From Phyllostachys edulis (lineage: Eukaryota; Streptophyta; Magnoliopsida; Poales; Poaceae), in contig CM070563.1 in NCBI GenBank assembly GCA_036346405.1, forward strand, positions 22,549,022-22,613,021: a stretch of 64,000 nt of DNA, given 5' to 3'. The translations under genes were made by a program, and so were the position numbers. Below are positions 34,683-44,914 of the stretch, piece after piece. Every line of letters starts with the position of its first letter. Within the stretch, counting starts at the first letter, position 1. The notes below the pieces were generated by a model, which was given only the letters and a program-made list of their open reading frames with translations, did no database searches and was not told the DNA's origin.

Positions 34683-34910
34683 GAGACCGCCCAAACCACG
34701 TGTTTGGGAACGCTCAGAGCTTGCCTCTGAGTGCGAACCTACACTACCTTAGATCCACGTGTCCAGGTACGCTCGAGATCTGGCTTGACTCCAGCCAAAC
34801 AACATGTTTGGGACTCCTCAGGGTTCATTCCTGAGTATTCCCAGGACTTCGTTCCTGGGTACGCCTAAGCGCCTGGGAGCACCACGAACCACTCGTTCGG
34901 GAAATTTAGT
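34683..34910. repeat. Chain of short inverted repeats (serial hairpins)
   Basis: Immediately after the CACTA-2 truncation point there is a series of small, nearly perfect inverted repeats with 4-8 base loops: CCAAACCACGTGTTTGG (34698), CTCAGAG...CTCTGAG (34713), CCAAACAACATGTTTGG (34795), CTCAGG...CCTGAG (34816), CCCAGGA...TCCTGGG (34838) and CGAACCACTCGTTCG (34886). The stems differ between units but stay complementary. No coding frame is involved. Confidence 0.8.
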
Positions 34911-35406
34911 ATTAAAAAATGAGGTAAATCACCTTTGTATGCCATCAGCCTTTATTTGTTTTCTTTAATTATACTTTCTTTATTTTGGACTGCTGACGGG
35001 TTATTTTAGTTATACAGATGAAGATAAGAAATCCTATGTGTATGGTCTATACTTATCCAAAAGTGGAAAAGCGTGTCCATATTAGAATTCTAGCTCCATG
35101 CCTCTAGTCCAAGTACTATAATCTACAATCTTACAGTAATACTCCATCACCTAATTTTTCAAGCAACCTATCCAAGGTCGAGCTGCTAGCCTGACAACTT
35201 ACTAGTAGGAGATAACAATACAAATCTTAAGACAACAACAAGCTAACAATAATAAGGTACATAAGGGTAGCAATAGCAAGTACATCAAACAAACCCTCAG
35301 GCTGATACAAAGATTACTCCAGACTCAAACTGACTATAAAACAAAACAAAAGCACCGATAGACTACGCCTGCAGACCTCAGTTTACCCCGGGGTGGACTA
35401 TACTGA

Positions 35407-36423
35407 CTAAGGGCTAGCCGGTTCCAACTCCTCTGGGTCACTCTCCTCCTCGTCCTCAAGTCCCTGACTGGTACTGGCTCCCCCTCCGGCTACGTGACTG
35501 CTACTGGGATCTCCGAAGTAAGTGCGGTAAAGCTCCTCTAAGGTGGACGTGTCTCTGATCGGGTCTGGGTGCACAGTGATACGGGGACCACGGAGCTCAG
35601 GTCTCAAACGGTGGGGAAGTGGACAATCGGATATAGGTGCTGGGGTATTTCCTACATCTCCTTGTGGTGATGGGGGTAGGGATGTGGGGATATGGATGGT
35701 ACAGGAGAGTAGGGATGGTGGGGTAATGATCGTAATATGGTGTAGGAATGTGGTCTACTAGAGGCACTGAGATGAAGTCGTCAACTATATATGGGTTAAA
35801 TGCAGAAGGAGGGGGTATGGCTGGGTAGTAGTGGGGTGGATCTGGGGGTGGAGCTCTAGGAGAACCGGTTCCTGGGTCAGCGGTGAGGTAAGTGGGGTGG
35901 TGAGAAGTACCATTTGGGTTTGGGGAATGGCAGGTCTCTCGTAGAGTCTCTAGGGCCCTGTACTGTTTTTGCCAGTAGTCTAAGCTCTCTTCTGCTCTAG
36001 CTAAGGCTCCCTGGGTGATGTTATGCAGCATAGCGCTAGCCAACAGCATCGTGCCGGTGGTCTCTCTTTGTACAGATGAGGTGGCTGGGGAGAGTGGTGG
36101 GTAGGGGTGGCTAGAGGTACGGTCGGGACTAAATTGTAACCCGAAGCTTCCTGGGGCTATGGGTGTTATCTCCCCGAACTGCGAACCTCTCAACTGATCA
36201 CTAAAATGGGCCCTAAGAGCGTGGATGGCTCTATGGGCTACCTCCTGTAAGGGTACGTAATCGTCCGCAGAACGCCACTACTCTACACACTCCAACATAC
36301 AGGCCAAGTTCATGGGAAGGAGTGGCTAGAGATACGGTGAAGCATCTCCCGCTCGGACCTCCTGGAAGTACTTGGGGAAAGGCATCCCCAAGTGATGTAG
36401 TAGTCTCCCTAGAAGCAGCACAT
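35407..36423 (-). pseudogene. Retroelement-type hypothetical protein, broken
   Basis: On the minus strand a 198-codon frame (36193-35597) includes GEITPIAPGSFGLQFSPD, a helical segment ARAEESLDYWQKQYRALETL and a long Pro/Tyr/Ser-rich tail. A second frame (35607-35407) has ITVHPDPIRDTSTLEELYRTYF and an acidic end EDEEESDPEELEPASP. Upstream (36420-36200) further blocks (AIHALRAHFSDQLRGSQFGE) are readable only with stops or frameshifts. The layout resembles proteins encoded by grass LTR retrotransposons, possibly a gag-like or extra product, but I cannot name the family. It is joined at about 36424 to a copia gag remnant in the same orientation, so the two are pieces of different insertions or a rearranged element. 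Confidence 0.45.
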
Positions 36424-37428
36424 GTATCATACCACCATCCAGGAACTTTACCTTGTACCGCCATGACTTCACTCACAGCGGCGATGATCTCATCATCATC
36501 CATTTTAGTTGCACATGCTGCATTTTTGTTATTTGCACCCTTGCGGTGCCTACAATCACGAGCAAAATGCCCGTTCTTGCCACAAACATAGCAATATTTT
36601 CCTTCTGCACTTTTTTTCTTAAAAGCGTCTTTGTTTTTCTTAGATCCAATATGAAAACCTTTATTTCCACCTTTCTTGTTAGGCTTGCTGTCACTTACAT
36701 CATTTTCCTTGGAGGAACCGGCGTTAAGATTGACATTTGCCATTTTTTTCTCTCACCCTCAATTCCTCTTCGATTCGAAGGTGCTCCTGAATTTGTTCCA
36801 AGGAAAGATCCTCAGAATTATGTAGAAGTATTTTCCTATAGTTACTCCAAGTTGGTGGCAATTTCGCAACAATTGCACCAACCTGAAAAACTTCAGGAAT
36901 ATCAATCTTTACCGCCTTCAATTTATTCACTATCACTTGTAACGCATGTACTTGAGAAAGAAGGGAGTTATCATCATTCATTTTAAAGTCGAAGTACCTA
37001 GAGATAAGGAGCTTCTTTGTACCTTCCTCCTCTGCTTTTTATTTGCTCTCCAGAGCATTCTAGATGTCTCTTACTAACAGCGTCTCGGTGTAGAGATCAT
37101 ACAGCCGGTCGGAGAGGGTGTTGAGTATGTGTCCACGGCACATTAGATCATCCTCGTTCCTCTTTGTTCTCTCTGTCTTGCGTTCGTCGGTGTCTTTCTC
37201 CTCGGGCGCTGGTACTAGAAAAAGTTCTAGATCAAGAATGTAGAAGAGCTTCATGGTCGTAAGGAAGAACTTCAGCTTGTCCTGCCAGCGGGTGAAGTTC
37301 ATGTCGTCGAAACGATCAAGTCGCACCATGTCTTGATTCATGAACTTGATGTCGTAAGCAAAAGCCTCAGACTCCATAATAACTGCTTTAGATTGTTGGA
37401 AATTTATGGAGAAGGAGGCTTGAATCAC
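36424..37428 (-). pseudogene. Ty1/copia gag remnant
   Basis: On the minus strand the start region (about 37428-37060) holds RLDRFDDMNFTRWQDKLKFF and YILDLELFLVP, a copia gag N-terminal block. The next frame (36981-36724) contains VNKLKAVKIDIPEVFQ, VAKLPPTWSNYRKIL and LSLEQIQEHLRIEEELR. The third (36743 on) has a lysine-rich stretch, then a CCHC zinc knuckle (CYVCGKNGHFARDC) and the start of the protease segment (VPGWWYDTCAA). Frames are separated by stops and small shifts. After WWYDTCAA, at about 36424, the sequence switches to unrelated retroelement DNA, so protease, integrase and reverse transcriptase are missing. In intact elements this protein forms the virus-like particle and binds RNA. 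Confidence 0.85.
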
Positions 37429-37660
37429 GCCAGAAGCGCTTTCCTAAAGCAATTATTTGCACCCTGTATAAATGCTTTGAGGGTCTACTGCAAATAAGCT
37501 AGTAGGATAAGACAAGCCTGGACGAAGTTTGCACTAAAGCAAAGTGAAAACTCGTCGTGAACAGAACAAGAGAACGGGATTGCGAAGTGCATCTCAAAAA
37601 CTGAATGGCTTCTCTTTATATAGAGTTTGAAAGGATGCGAAATGAAGAGACACGACCCTT
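37429..37660 (-). mobile_element. Leader / LTR part of the copia element
   Basis: On the minus strand 'ctatataaagagaagcc' (near 37605-37622) is a TATA-like box followed by about 180 bases leading to the gag start, as in the LTR and leader of a copia element. The same sequence continues on the other side of the solo LTR from 39236 (the repeated 'gaaaggatgcgaaatgaaga' occurs at 37629 and again at 39258). The 5' boundary was not found. Confidence 0.5.
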
Positions 37661-39235
37661 TGTAGGATCAAGGATAACCGACTAGAGGGGTGAATAGGCG
37701 GTTTTTAAATTCTTTTGGCTAAAAACTAATTTTACCAAAATTAAACCTTATGAAAAACAATTTCACAATTTAAAGCCTAAAATGTTTAAGGCTATCTAAG
37801 TGCACTACACTATCAAGACAAGCTTAATAATCTAAACAAGATAAACAACTAGCTCATAATCATAAATGCACAAAGTAAAGAGCGAGAGAATAAACCACAC
37901 TAGAGAGACAAACGATGTTTTTCCCATGGTCTCGGAAACTTGCCGGTCTCCACTAATCCACGTTGAGAAAGCTTGATCAACTCAAGTCGGCTTCACACAA
38001 GCACTTCCCTCGATCACTAATGGTAGCTCTTCTCCACTCCGGATAGGTGAGCTCCAACCTTCACAAATGCCCGGTCTTCTCACAATCTCCTTTGAGAAGA
38101 TCACCGGCACAACTCCAAACCGTCTAGAAGACGGCAATCTCCAAGAGTAATAGAACAAAGATTCTTCGCTTGAAGATGCTCAAATACCACAATGATCAAA
38201 CCCTAGTTAATGCTCTTGGAGGAACCCACAACAACCTTTGCAAAAGGATTTAAATGCTCTCAACGAGTAGAAGACAATACAAAGGGCTCAAGTGTGTTCA
38301 AAGGGGTTCATCAAAGCCTTCTAGAAATAGTGGGTGAGGTATTTATAGCCTCCACCCACTGTACTAGCCGTTAGGGCACGAAAACCCCAAATTTTCAGTG
38401 GGTGCGGTTAGTCTGCAGGCATGTGGCCGGTTAGTCCAGCCTGCAGCAACGGTCGACTATTCCTCTTTGTAACGCATTAAATGCACTAAGAAACTAGCCG
38501 TTCTGAAGTCGGTCCGGACCAGCGATGAGAATGCTTTCGGTCGGACACTGCCAAAAAATCAAAACCAGAGAAAAGGGATGTTACTGAAAAAAGCTGACCG
38601 CACTTTCAACCTGGGGTGCGGTCAGTCTGGGACTTAACCGCCGGTCAGTCCGGCCTTTAGAAAAATAGTAGCATGCTAATAAATGCACCTCTCTCGAAAA
38701 AGCTGACCAGGTCCTTGACCCGGGAGGCCGGTCAGTCCGGACTCAAACCGCCGGTCAGTCTGGCCTTGAAAATTTTCGGCAAATCAAGAAAAGAAACCCT
38801 TCTGGAAAAAGTTGACTGCTCCTTTGGTCCGGGAGCCCGGTTAGTCTGGCCAAACAACACCGGTCAGTCCGGTCAACAGAATAAAACAAGTTTAATTAAG
38901 GCCAAACAAATTAAAATTAATGCAAGACTTAAACCAAGTAAGATTTAGCATTTGTGGCATCATTCGCTTTCAAGCTACTAGATTTTTGAACCCTCTTCAT
39001 AGTACGGCTATCTACACTAACAATCCGGTCTTTTATCTTTCATTCTCCTAGACTGGTAAAACTAAGAAAAGGTCCTATCAACTAGATACCTTTACTTTTA
39101 GTGAGATGAGATCCTTTAGCGCTCTTCCGTCGTAGTCCAAGAATAACCTAGTAACTTCTTGATAAAGCGAGTTAGTACAAAACACATGGTTATCTATACT
39201 TACCAAAACAACGCAAATAGGGCCTAGATTCTTCA
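37661..39235 (-). mobile_element. Solo LTR with target duplication CCCTT
   Basis: It runs from TGTAGGATCAAGG to GATTCTTCA and is flanked on both sides by CCCTT (37656-37660 and 39236-39240). Near its left end 'gactagaggggtgaataggcg' is the reverse complement of a motif at the 3' end of the LTR at 12235-13992, and a TATA-like 'ggctataaat' on the minus strand (about 38340-38349) confirms the minus orientation. Copies of 'cggtcagtccgg' occur at 38620-38880. It is a related but diverged family member. It is inserted in the LTR or leader of the copia gag remnant. Confidence 0.9.
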
Positions 39236-39588
39236 CCCTTCGAATGCAGCCTCCCGTGAAAGGATGCGAAATGAAGAAACATGACTCTTTGAATGCACCC
39301 TCCTGTGAAGAAACATGACTTGTTGTTTGAAAAAAAAACTTCCAACGGAGGCGGCTAGCAATGATCCTCGGTGGCTAGGGATAGTAAAAACTAGGGCAAC
39401 CAGCAGCTGGGATTGGTAGGGCTCCACCCGGCCTCCCCTTGCACCTCTTATGCCCCTCAAGCAAGCAAACACCAGCACGCACACACCCGTAGCTGAGACG
39501 GCTTACGCCTAGACTTATTCCTCTCTTTTTTTTCCATAAAGTCTTTCTTTCTCCCCTTTCTCTCTCTATTTCTTACTGGGCGCGACTA
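39236..39588. other. Rest of the copia LTR region and flanking DNA
   Basis: 39236-39330 continues the copia leader ('gaaaggatgcgaaatgaagaaac', then 'gaatgcaccctcctgtgaag', which repeats the 39241-39256 string). 39330-39588 has no recognised feature apart from a CT-rich tract at 39520-39570. Confidence 0.4.
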
Positions 39589-39734
39589 GTGCTCGGACGT
39601 ACGATTCGAACGCTAGCGTCGTACGCCCGAGCGCCAACATAGTCATGTGCTAGACGCAACAAAAATACAGAGCGCACAAGATACCAAAAATCTCATAATC
39701 CAAATAAACATTTGGAAAAAAAGATGCGTTAAAA

Positions 39735-39965
39735 AATCTTGAAACATCATCGTGAACAGGATGCAACATCACCGTGAACTATGTTGCAACATTTTGTTCG
39801 ACAATCCACATTTTTTCAACGGGTCGCAACATTTTTTCCAACGGGTCACAACATCTAAAAGAACAGTATGCAATATTTTTTCCAACGGGTCGCAACATCT
39901 CAAAGAACAGTATGCAACCTTTTTTTTCGATGGTCGCGACATTTGTTTCCACAAGTTGCAACATC
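39735..39965. repeat. Imperfect tandem repeats with 'gcaacat'
   Basis: Short repeats of the type 'ttttttccaacgggtcgcaacatct' + 'caaagaacagta' + 'tgcaatatt' recur four to five times with a variable unit of about 25-50 bp. Non-coding. Confidence 0.7.
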
Positions 39966-40262
39966 AGAACAATTGGAACCAGCAACGAAGAAATCCAAAA
40001 AGCAGCAAAACTGCCAATCGACGTAAAACGAAAGGGGAAATTAGCCAACATCGGGATAAAATCAAGAAGCAACTCAATGAACCCAAGCCGGAACCATACA
40101 AGCATACCGTGCGATTCTTAGTCCCCACCTGCGGCGTAAGCGCCACTAGCTCGTTGAACGCGGCCGCGAACCGCGCCTCCTCGATGACCATATTGGCGGC
40201 GCCGGAACTCGGTAAGCAGTCTTTGCGGCGAGGCCGCCACATTGCACGTGCCCTTGCAGCTC

Positions 40263-40415
40263 CTACGCCGTGGCCACCGTCGGGTTGCCACCAAGGTCTA
40301 TGAGGTCGCCGAGGCCGACGGTGTAGAAGGCCCAGAGGAGGAAGCGGTGGAGGTGGCCGAGGAGGAGGAGCACCCGCAGGAGGAGCAGCTCTAAGTACCT
40401 GACGGGGAGTCCCAT
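40263..40415 (-). pseudogene. Possible N-terminus of a RING-H2 E3 ligase (BRH1-like) fragment
   Basis: From an ATG at 40415 the minus-strand frame begins MGLPVRYLELLLLRVLLLLG, continues as a hydrophobic segment ending LLWAFYTVGLGDLIDLG, and stops at 40263. From memory this resembles the short hydrophobic N-terminus of plant brassinosteroid-responsive RING-H2 proteins (MGFPVGY... GLGDLLD). The RING finger itself (C3H2C3) is not present. It is preceded by a plausible leader frame without an in-frame stop. If correct it is a captured exon fragment, not a working gene. Confidence 0.35.
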
Positions 40416-40600
40416 GGCGTCGATCTTGCCTTGGAGAAGGCTCGTGCGTGGAGGCGTGTGAGGTGCAGGTGTGTCTCCGAGAAGAACCACAGGGGAGGGA
40501 GGTGGGGTGGTAGTGAGTAATAAGTGGGAAACAGCTAGAAACTGCTCAGGAAGTGGGCGAGGCATCCGATGCGTCGGACGCCCGAACAGTAATGATTCCC

Positions 40601-42690
40601 TTTCTTACTCACTAAGGCACAAGGGTAAACGGGATATCACATATACTCCGTAGAGTACGCTGGGGCTCGGAGGCCATGTGCGGTGTTTATTTTTTCTTTT
40701 ACCGAGGCTGAAGGCTTCGAGGCGGCTTTTTTTTTTGCTCACGGTATTACGCGGTGAGCCCGTATATGAATTTTTTTTCTGTGTTAACAATGAACCCATC
40801 TAAGCAACCGCTCACGTTGTCACGGGGAGTAAACTAGAGCGATTGGTAGCCTAGGTCTTCGGTGCGAGAGGCGCCACCACCCTTGAGGCTGTCGGCCAAG
40901 CAAGCGAAGCACGCCTGCCCCTAGTGAGGTTGTTCGTGCTACCCGCTCCAGCCTTTGCCGGGAAGCACCAAGAGGCTGCCGCACCTGCTCGAGCTGGGTT
41001 TCGCAGTGGGGAAATGGTCATCACGCCGAGGCCGCGGCTGATGTGCGAAGGGGGTATCAAGTATGGATATAGGGAGACGGACCTCGCCTAGCATAGCAGC
41101 TTTGCACAGTAACAAGATAGGTAGATGTGAGGTTAATATGGGGGCAATTTTATGGTACATTCTACCAGTAGTATATGGTGATCGTATAAATCAAATTTGA
41201 TTATTTATTTGTTAAGTGCATAATAGACTTTTCTTGGTATTTATAATTTTTTCTTGAGGTTATTATAGACTTTTCCAACTAGGGTTGAAAATATTACTCT
41301 TGCCGATATGAGCAATTACAATTCTACCCCTTTATGATTGTACTACTCATACTACACCTGCTACCAGGTGTAGTATAATTAAATACTAACTAATCTGAAC
41401 CATTGGATCAAAAACAATAGACGACTCGTATTAAATTAAGTGTACCGTAAAAGAGCTGTAATTTGGAGAAAGAGTATGGGGCCATTGACTTAATGATTTA
41501 TTTTTTATTTGATTTGCTGAGTAAGCAACACGCCACCCGCCACATTGGCAAAGCCACAGATGAAACTGTCTCAACGGGTTATTTAGATGATTTTGCCTAT
41601 TTCAGAGGTATATTTACACAATTTTATAGCTCATGAGGTAGAGCGCATGCACCCCAATACTTAGTTCCGGAGTTACACACCAAAACTTCCAATAACGGTT
41701 CAACCGTAACTTGTTTATGGAATGACTCTTGATGTGGTGACTAAGGTGTTGGTGCCATATGTAATTTCTTCATTTGTCATGGATGCGTATATAAAATCCG
41801 CATTCTCCGATTGATACATCAAACTAATTTTTTGACGATATACTCCTATCCTTTAATCTTTCCATCTTTGCATGGTTCCATTAGTATATAAATGTGGTCA
41901 TCGTGCCCTATCTACAGCCAGCTCTATCACCTTTAAATCAAGGTCTTTAACCTAATAAATACCCCCTTTCAGCTGTAGCATCATAAATAACACCACAAAC
42001 AGGGGAATGCCGGATAGGAGTTGAGGGTATTAAAGAGGCTTGATTTGGAGTAAAATGATGGGTAACCAACTGCGAAAACCCAAGCATGTGAAGACGGAGA
42101 GTGATATCTGTGGTGACCAGGTGCTGACGACGATATAAGTTGTTTCCAAGTCAGATGGCCAGTGAAATGGCCAACCATACTGTAATCATACAGCTCTGCA
42201 CTCTAAGTTTGCATCACCTCTTCCTTGCTGAAATAATCAGAGAGGTACTGGACGGAATGCTACGCGACCATAGAACATGCGGCCATGACATATGAGCAGG
42301 GCCTATAACATGTGGCGATTTTCGTAAATTTTAATATTAAAAAATTTAGGGACTTGCAGGATCCCTGTCGCTATTTGAAATAACGATTGACCTAAATTTT
42401 AATATTAAAAAATTTTAACTGTGGGATCCCTATCACCAGTTGAAATAGCGACATAGTCTTGTCATCGGTCCAAGTGGCGACACTGCACTATTCTGAGATA
42501 CTGTTGCTATTTGGAACGATGACAGGACAATTTCGTCATTTCAAATGGCGACAGGACAATTTCGTCATTTCAAATGGCGACAAACCCTAGTTTTGTTAAA
42601 AAAAAAATTGACTATTTACTTTTGTAATTTTCTTTTAAAATATTATATTTCAAAAAAAAATCCAACTCAATATCTGGCCTTCCGGCTTCA
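40601..42690. other. Intergenic DNA, no gene seen
   Basis: 40600-41160 is mixed in composition, with weak frames on the minus strand (to 41160) that lack motifs. From 41160 on it is AT-rich. A short palindrome (ACTACACCTG...CAGGTGTAGT) lies near 41350. 42290-42600 holds the 'ggcgac' repeats listed separately. This block is the upstream region of the WW-domain gene. Confidence 0.5.
42300..42590. repeat. Inverted and direct repeats with 'aaatggcgac'
   Basis: 'aaattttaatattaaaaaattt' occurs twice (42327 and 42392), each followed by 'gggatccctatc'-type sequence. 'cgacaggacaatttcgtcat' + 'ttcaaatgg' is repeated directly at about 42517-42580. Both orientations of 'gtcgctatttgaaat' occur. This may be an old MITE or non-autonomous element; no boundary was identified. 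Confidence 0.5.
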
Positions 42691-42700
42691 TCCACTCGTC

Positions 42701-42710
42701 CTATATATAG
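42701..42710 (+). promoter_or_regulatory. TATA box candidate of the WW-domain gene
   Basis: CTATATATAG lies 118 bp upstream of the ATG at 42828, within the palindrome CCTATATATAGG. A start site about 30 bases downstream would give an untranslated leader of roughly 90 bases. Confidence 0.6.
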
Positions 42711-42827
42711 GATAGACGACAGCAGAAAGGAGACGTACCAGAGCCAAGCGTGCAACGAAAGCTAGTGGCTAGTGCATGCGTGCTGTGGGAGCTACGTCGC
42801 TGCGCCATCGATCGCACTCATCATATC

Positions 42828-43451
42828 ATGGTGTCCTTCAAATCGGCTCTATCTCCGGCGAGTAGAGCGGCCGCCGCTGCCTTCCCGATGAAGCGGAAGC
42901 GCGGCGTCGACGATGATGAGGACAGCCGAGGCGGGATCGAGCTCAGCCTCGACGCCGCACCGCTGCCCTTGGAATGGCAACGCTGCCTCGACATCAAGGT
43001 AATACATGCAAAGAACCTTATTGAAGCATGTGATACTAGCTGCATGCTTGTTCTTTTCTCGCTGCAGTCCGGGCAGATACACTACTACAACACGAGGACG
43101 CACAAGAGGACGTGGACGCGCCCGCGAGGTGATCATCATCAGCATCAGCATGGAGGCCTGGACCTGGAGCTCAACCTCGCCTTCGACCCGCGGCGGGCTG
43201 GGGCCGGAGAAGACCGGAGGCTGGCGGCGGAGGAGGAGGCAGCGACGCCGCCGGTACCGGATGCGGCGTGGGAGATGGTGGCGGCCGTGTGCATGCGGTG
43301 CCACATGCTGGTCATGATGTGCCGCGCGTGCCCCGCGTGCCCCAACTGCAAGTTCCTGCACCCGATGAGCCAGCCAGCCGGGCGCGGTGGCCCGGGCGTC
43401 GCCACCGGCAGAGGCCGCGGCGCCGGCGAAGCTAGGACTCCGGCTTTTTGA
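42828..43451 (+). CDS. CFL1-like: WW-domain protein, CURLY FLAG LEAF1-like
   Basis: Two exons: 42828-42998 and 43068-43451, with a 69-bp intron (GT at 42999, 'gctgcag' at 43061-43067). The spliced product is 184 aa, starting MVSFKSALSP. Order: a basic patch MKRKRGVDDDEDSRG (about 21-35); an EAR-like LELSL-type motif (IELSLDAAPL); a WW domain (about 44-75) split by the intron, LPLEWQRCLDIK before and SGQIHYYNTRTHKRTWTRPR after, with both signature tryptophans, the tyrosine pair and the final proline; a second EAR-like DLELNLAF motif; and a cysteine-rich C-terminus (CMRCHMLVMMCRACPACPNC). CFL1 in rice is a WW protein that affects cuticle formation through HDG-type homeodomain partners; this architecture matches. 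The upstream frame is open to 42750 but has no earlier ATG. It is the only gene here that looks intact. Confidence 0.8.
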   Translation: MVSFKSALSPASRAAAAAFPMKRKRGVDDDEDSRGGIELSLDAAPLPLEWQRCLDIKVIHAKNLIEACDTSCMLVLFSLQSGQIHYYNTRTHKRTWTRPRGDHHQHQHGGLDLELNLAFDPRRAGAGEDRRLAAEEEAATPPVPDAAWEMVAAVCMRCHMLVMMCRACPACPNCKFLHPMSQPAGRGGPGVATGRGRGAGEARTPAF

Positions 43452-44069
43452 GAGTACTAGCTAGCCTCAGCATACAATAGTGCCCCTTTTAGAACAAAAG
43501 GATTTTGATTGGAATTCGGAAAGAAATCGCACTGTTTCTTACAAAATTCCAATGAAATTCTTGTAAATAACTTGTGTTCCAACTTCCAAGCACATCCTAA
43601 GCAAGGAAGATGTTTCCATGTCTGTTCAATACGCTGTCAAGTTAATTTAAAAACATGGTAAATACCTAGAAGGAACTAGCTTTTCAATTCAGACAAGAAA
43701 AAATAGATATTCAAATTCAAGCTGAAGATGACCCAAATCTACGCACCTCCCACCAACCGAGCTTGGCCTCAGCTCATCTATGTTTGTCAAGTTAATTTTC
43801 CATTCACCACCTAGTTTGATTCCACCAGTTATATGACGATTATGTTATTTGTGCGTGTATTCTCTGGAATTTGATCCAATGACCTCTTGCCTGTCGGTAG
43901 CAGGCAACAGCTCACCTCTCTCTCCGTGTTAAATGGGAAGTCAAGACTCAAGAAGCTGACGTACTCTCAGGCTCTTAGCCACATTACCGTGCTATGTATA
44001 CCCATCTCAAAGCTAGCTAATCTATACGCGTACGATTTGTAATGTATACGTACGGATGTACGCGCGTAC

Positions 44070-44206
44070 GTAGATGCACGCGTGAGTGTAGTACAACTAG
44101 CTGCTGGCTCCAACTTATTGAGGTGAGCAAGCAAGTAGATGCACGCGTCACGCGTGAGTGTAGTACAGCTAGCTGCTGGCTCCAGCTTATTGAGGTGAGC
44201 AAGTAA
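44070..44206. repeat. Two-copy tandem duplication (65/72 bp)
   Basis: The segment 'gtagatgcacgcgtgagtgt' through 'aggtgagcaagcaa' at 44070-44134 is repeated at 44135-44206 with a 7-bp internal addition ('cacgcgt' doubled) and two or three base changes. Confidence 0.9.
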
Positions 44207-44861
44207 GTACATGCAGGTTCACAATTTGGCCGAAATTTCAGTAATTTCCTTACCCTCCGAAATAAATACAATTTATTCAAAAAAAATTCGAAAACATTTT
44301 GAATTAGGACAAATTTCGATCGAATTTCGTCCAAATTTCAAGTGCCTGTTTGAAAACTCACCGAAATTATAACCAAAATTCTGGTAATTTCGTTCATTTC
44401 GTTACCCTTCGAAATAAATTTCAAAACAAAAATGTTTTCCATGAGTACATGTGATGTAGAGAGTAATAACTAGGTATAGTATAAAAAACGAGGTTTGGAA
44501 TGTGTCGCTGGTTAGTGCATGTGTGAGTTCATCGATCCATCTCGTGGAAAGTTGGTTGGTTGGTTGCGAGTGAGCGGCAATCAATCGATGATCGAATGCG
44601 TGCTTGTGTTTTGCTGCTATTGCGAGCGTGTTCTTCGCAGTAAAGAATCACTTGTATCAGTTGTATGGGACGAGGGGATCGACCCCATAATAGTTTCCTC
44701 CCAAGTCCATTGCCAAAAGAGCACAAGGCAAACCGGGTCTATATAAACACTTTTTATTTTGGAACTTTAGCATATATACACCCATATATCGAAGATGTTG
44801 TATGAACATTTATCTACAAACTACTAGCCAAGTACAAATGCGTTACAACAGATCTTAAATA

Positions 44862-44865
<4 letters not shown>

Positions 44866-44911
<46 letters not shown>
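44866..44911. repeat. (AT)n microsatellite
   Basis: An uninterrupted AT dinucleotide run of about 46 bases. Confidence 0.95.

Positions 44912-44914
<3 letters not shown>

Larger units (their letters stand above)
39589..40600. mobile_element. Candidate Pack-MULE with captured gene pieces
   Basis: The left side reads TAGTGCTCGGACGTACGA and the right side, inverted, TACTGTTCGGGCGTCCGA: 14 of 18 positions agree, which could be decayed MULE terminal inverted repeats. No 9-bp target duplication was seen, so the call is weak. The interior has a 'gcaacat' repeat block (39735-39965) and GC-rich coding-like pieces on the minus strand: a possible RING-ligase N-terminus (40415-40263) and an exon-like segment containing MVIEEARFAAAFNELVALTP (about 40190-40120) that ends at a GTATGC donor. 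Both would be fragments copied from host genes. Confidence 0.35.

Noticed and set aside
42750..42827. N-terminal extension of the WW-domain protein
   Set aside because: The frame is open upstream of 42828 but contains no ATG; the region lies just downstream of the TATA box and is better explained as untranslated leader.
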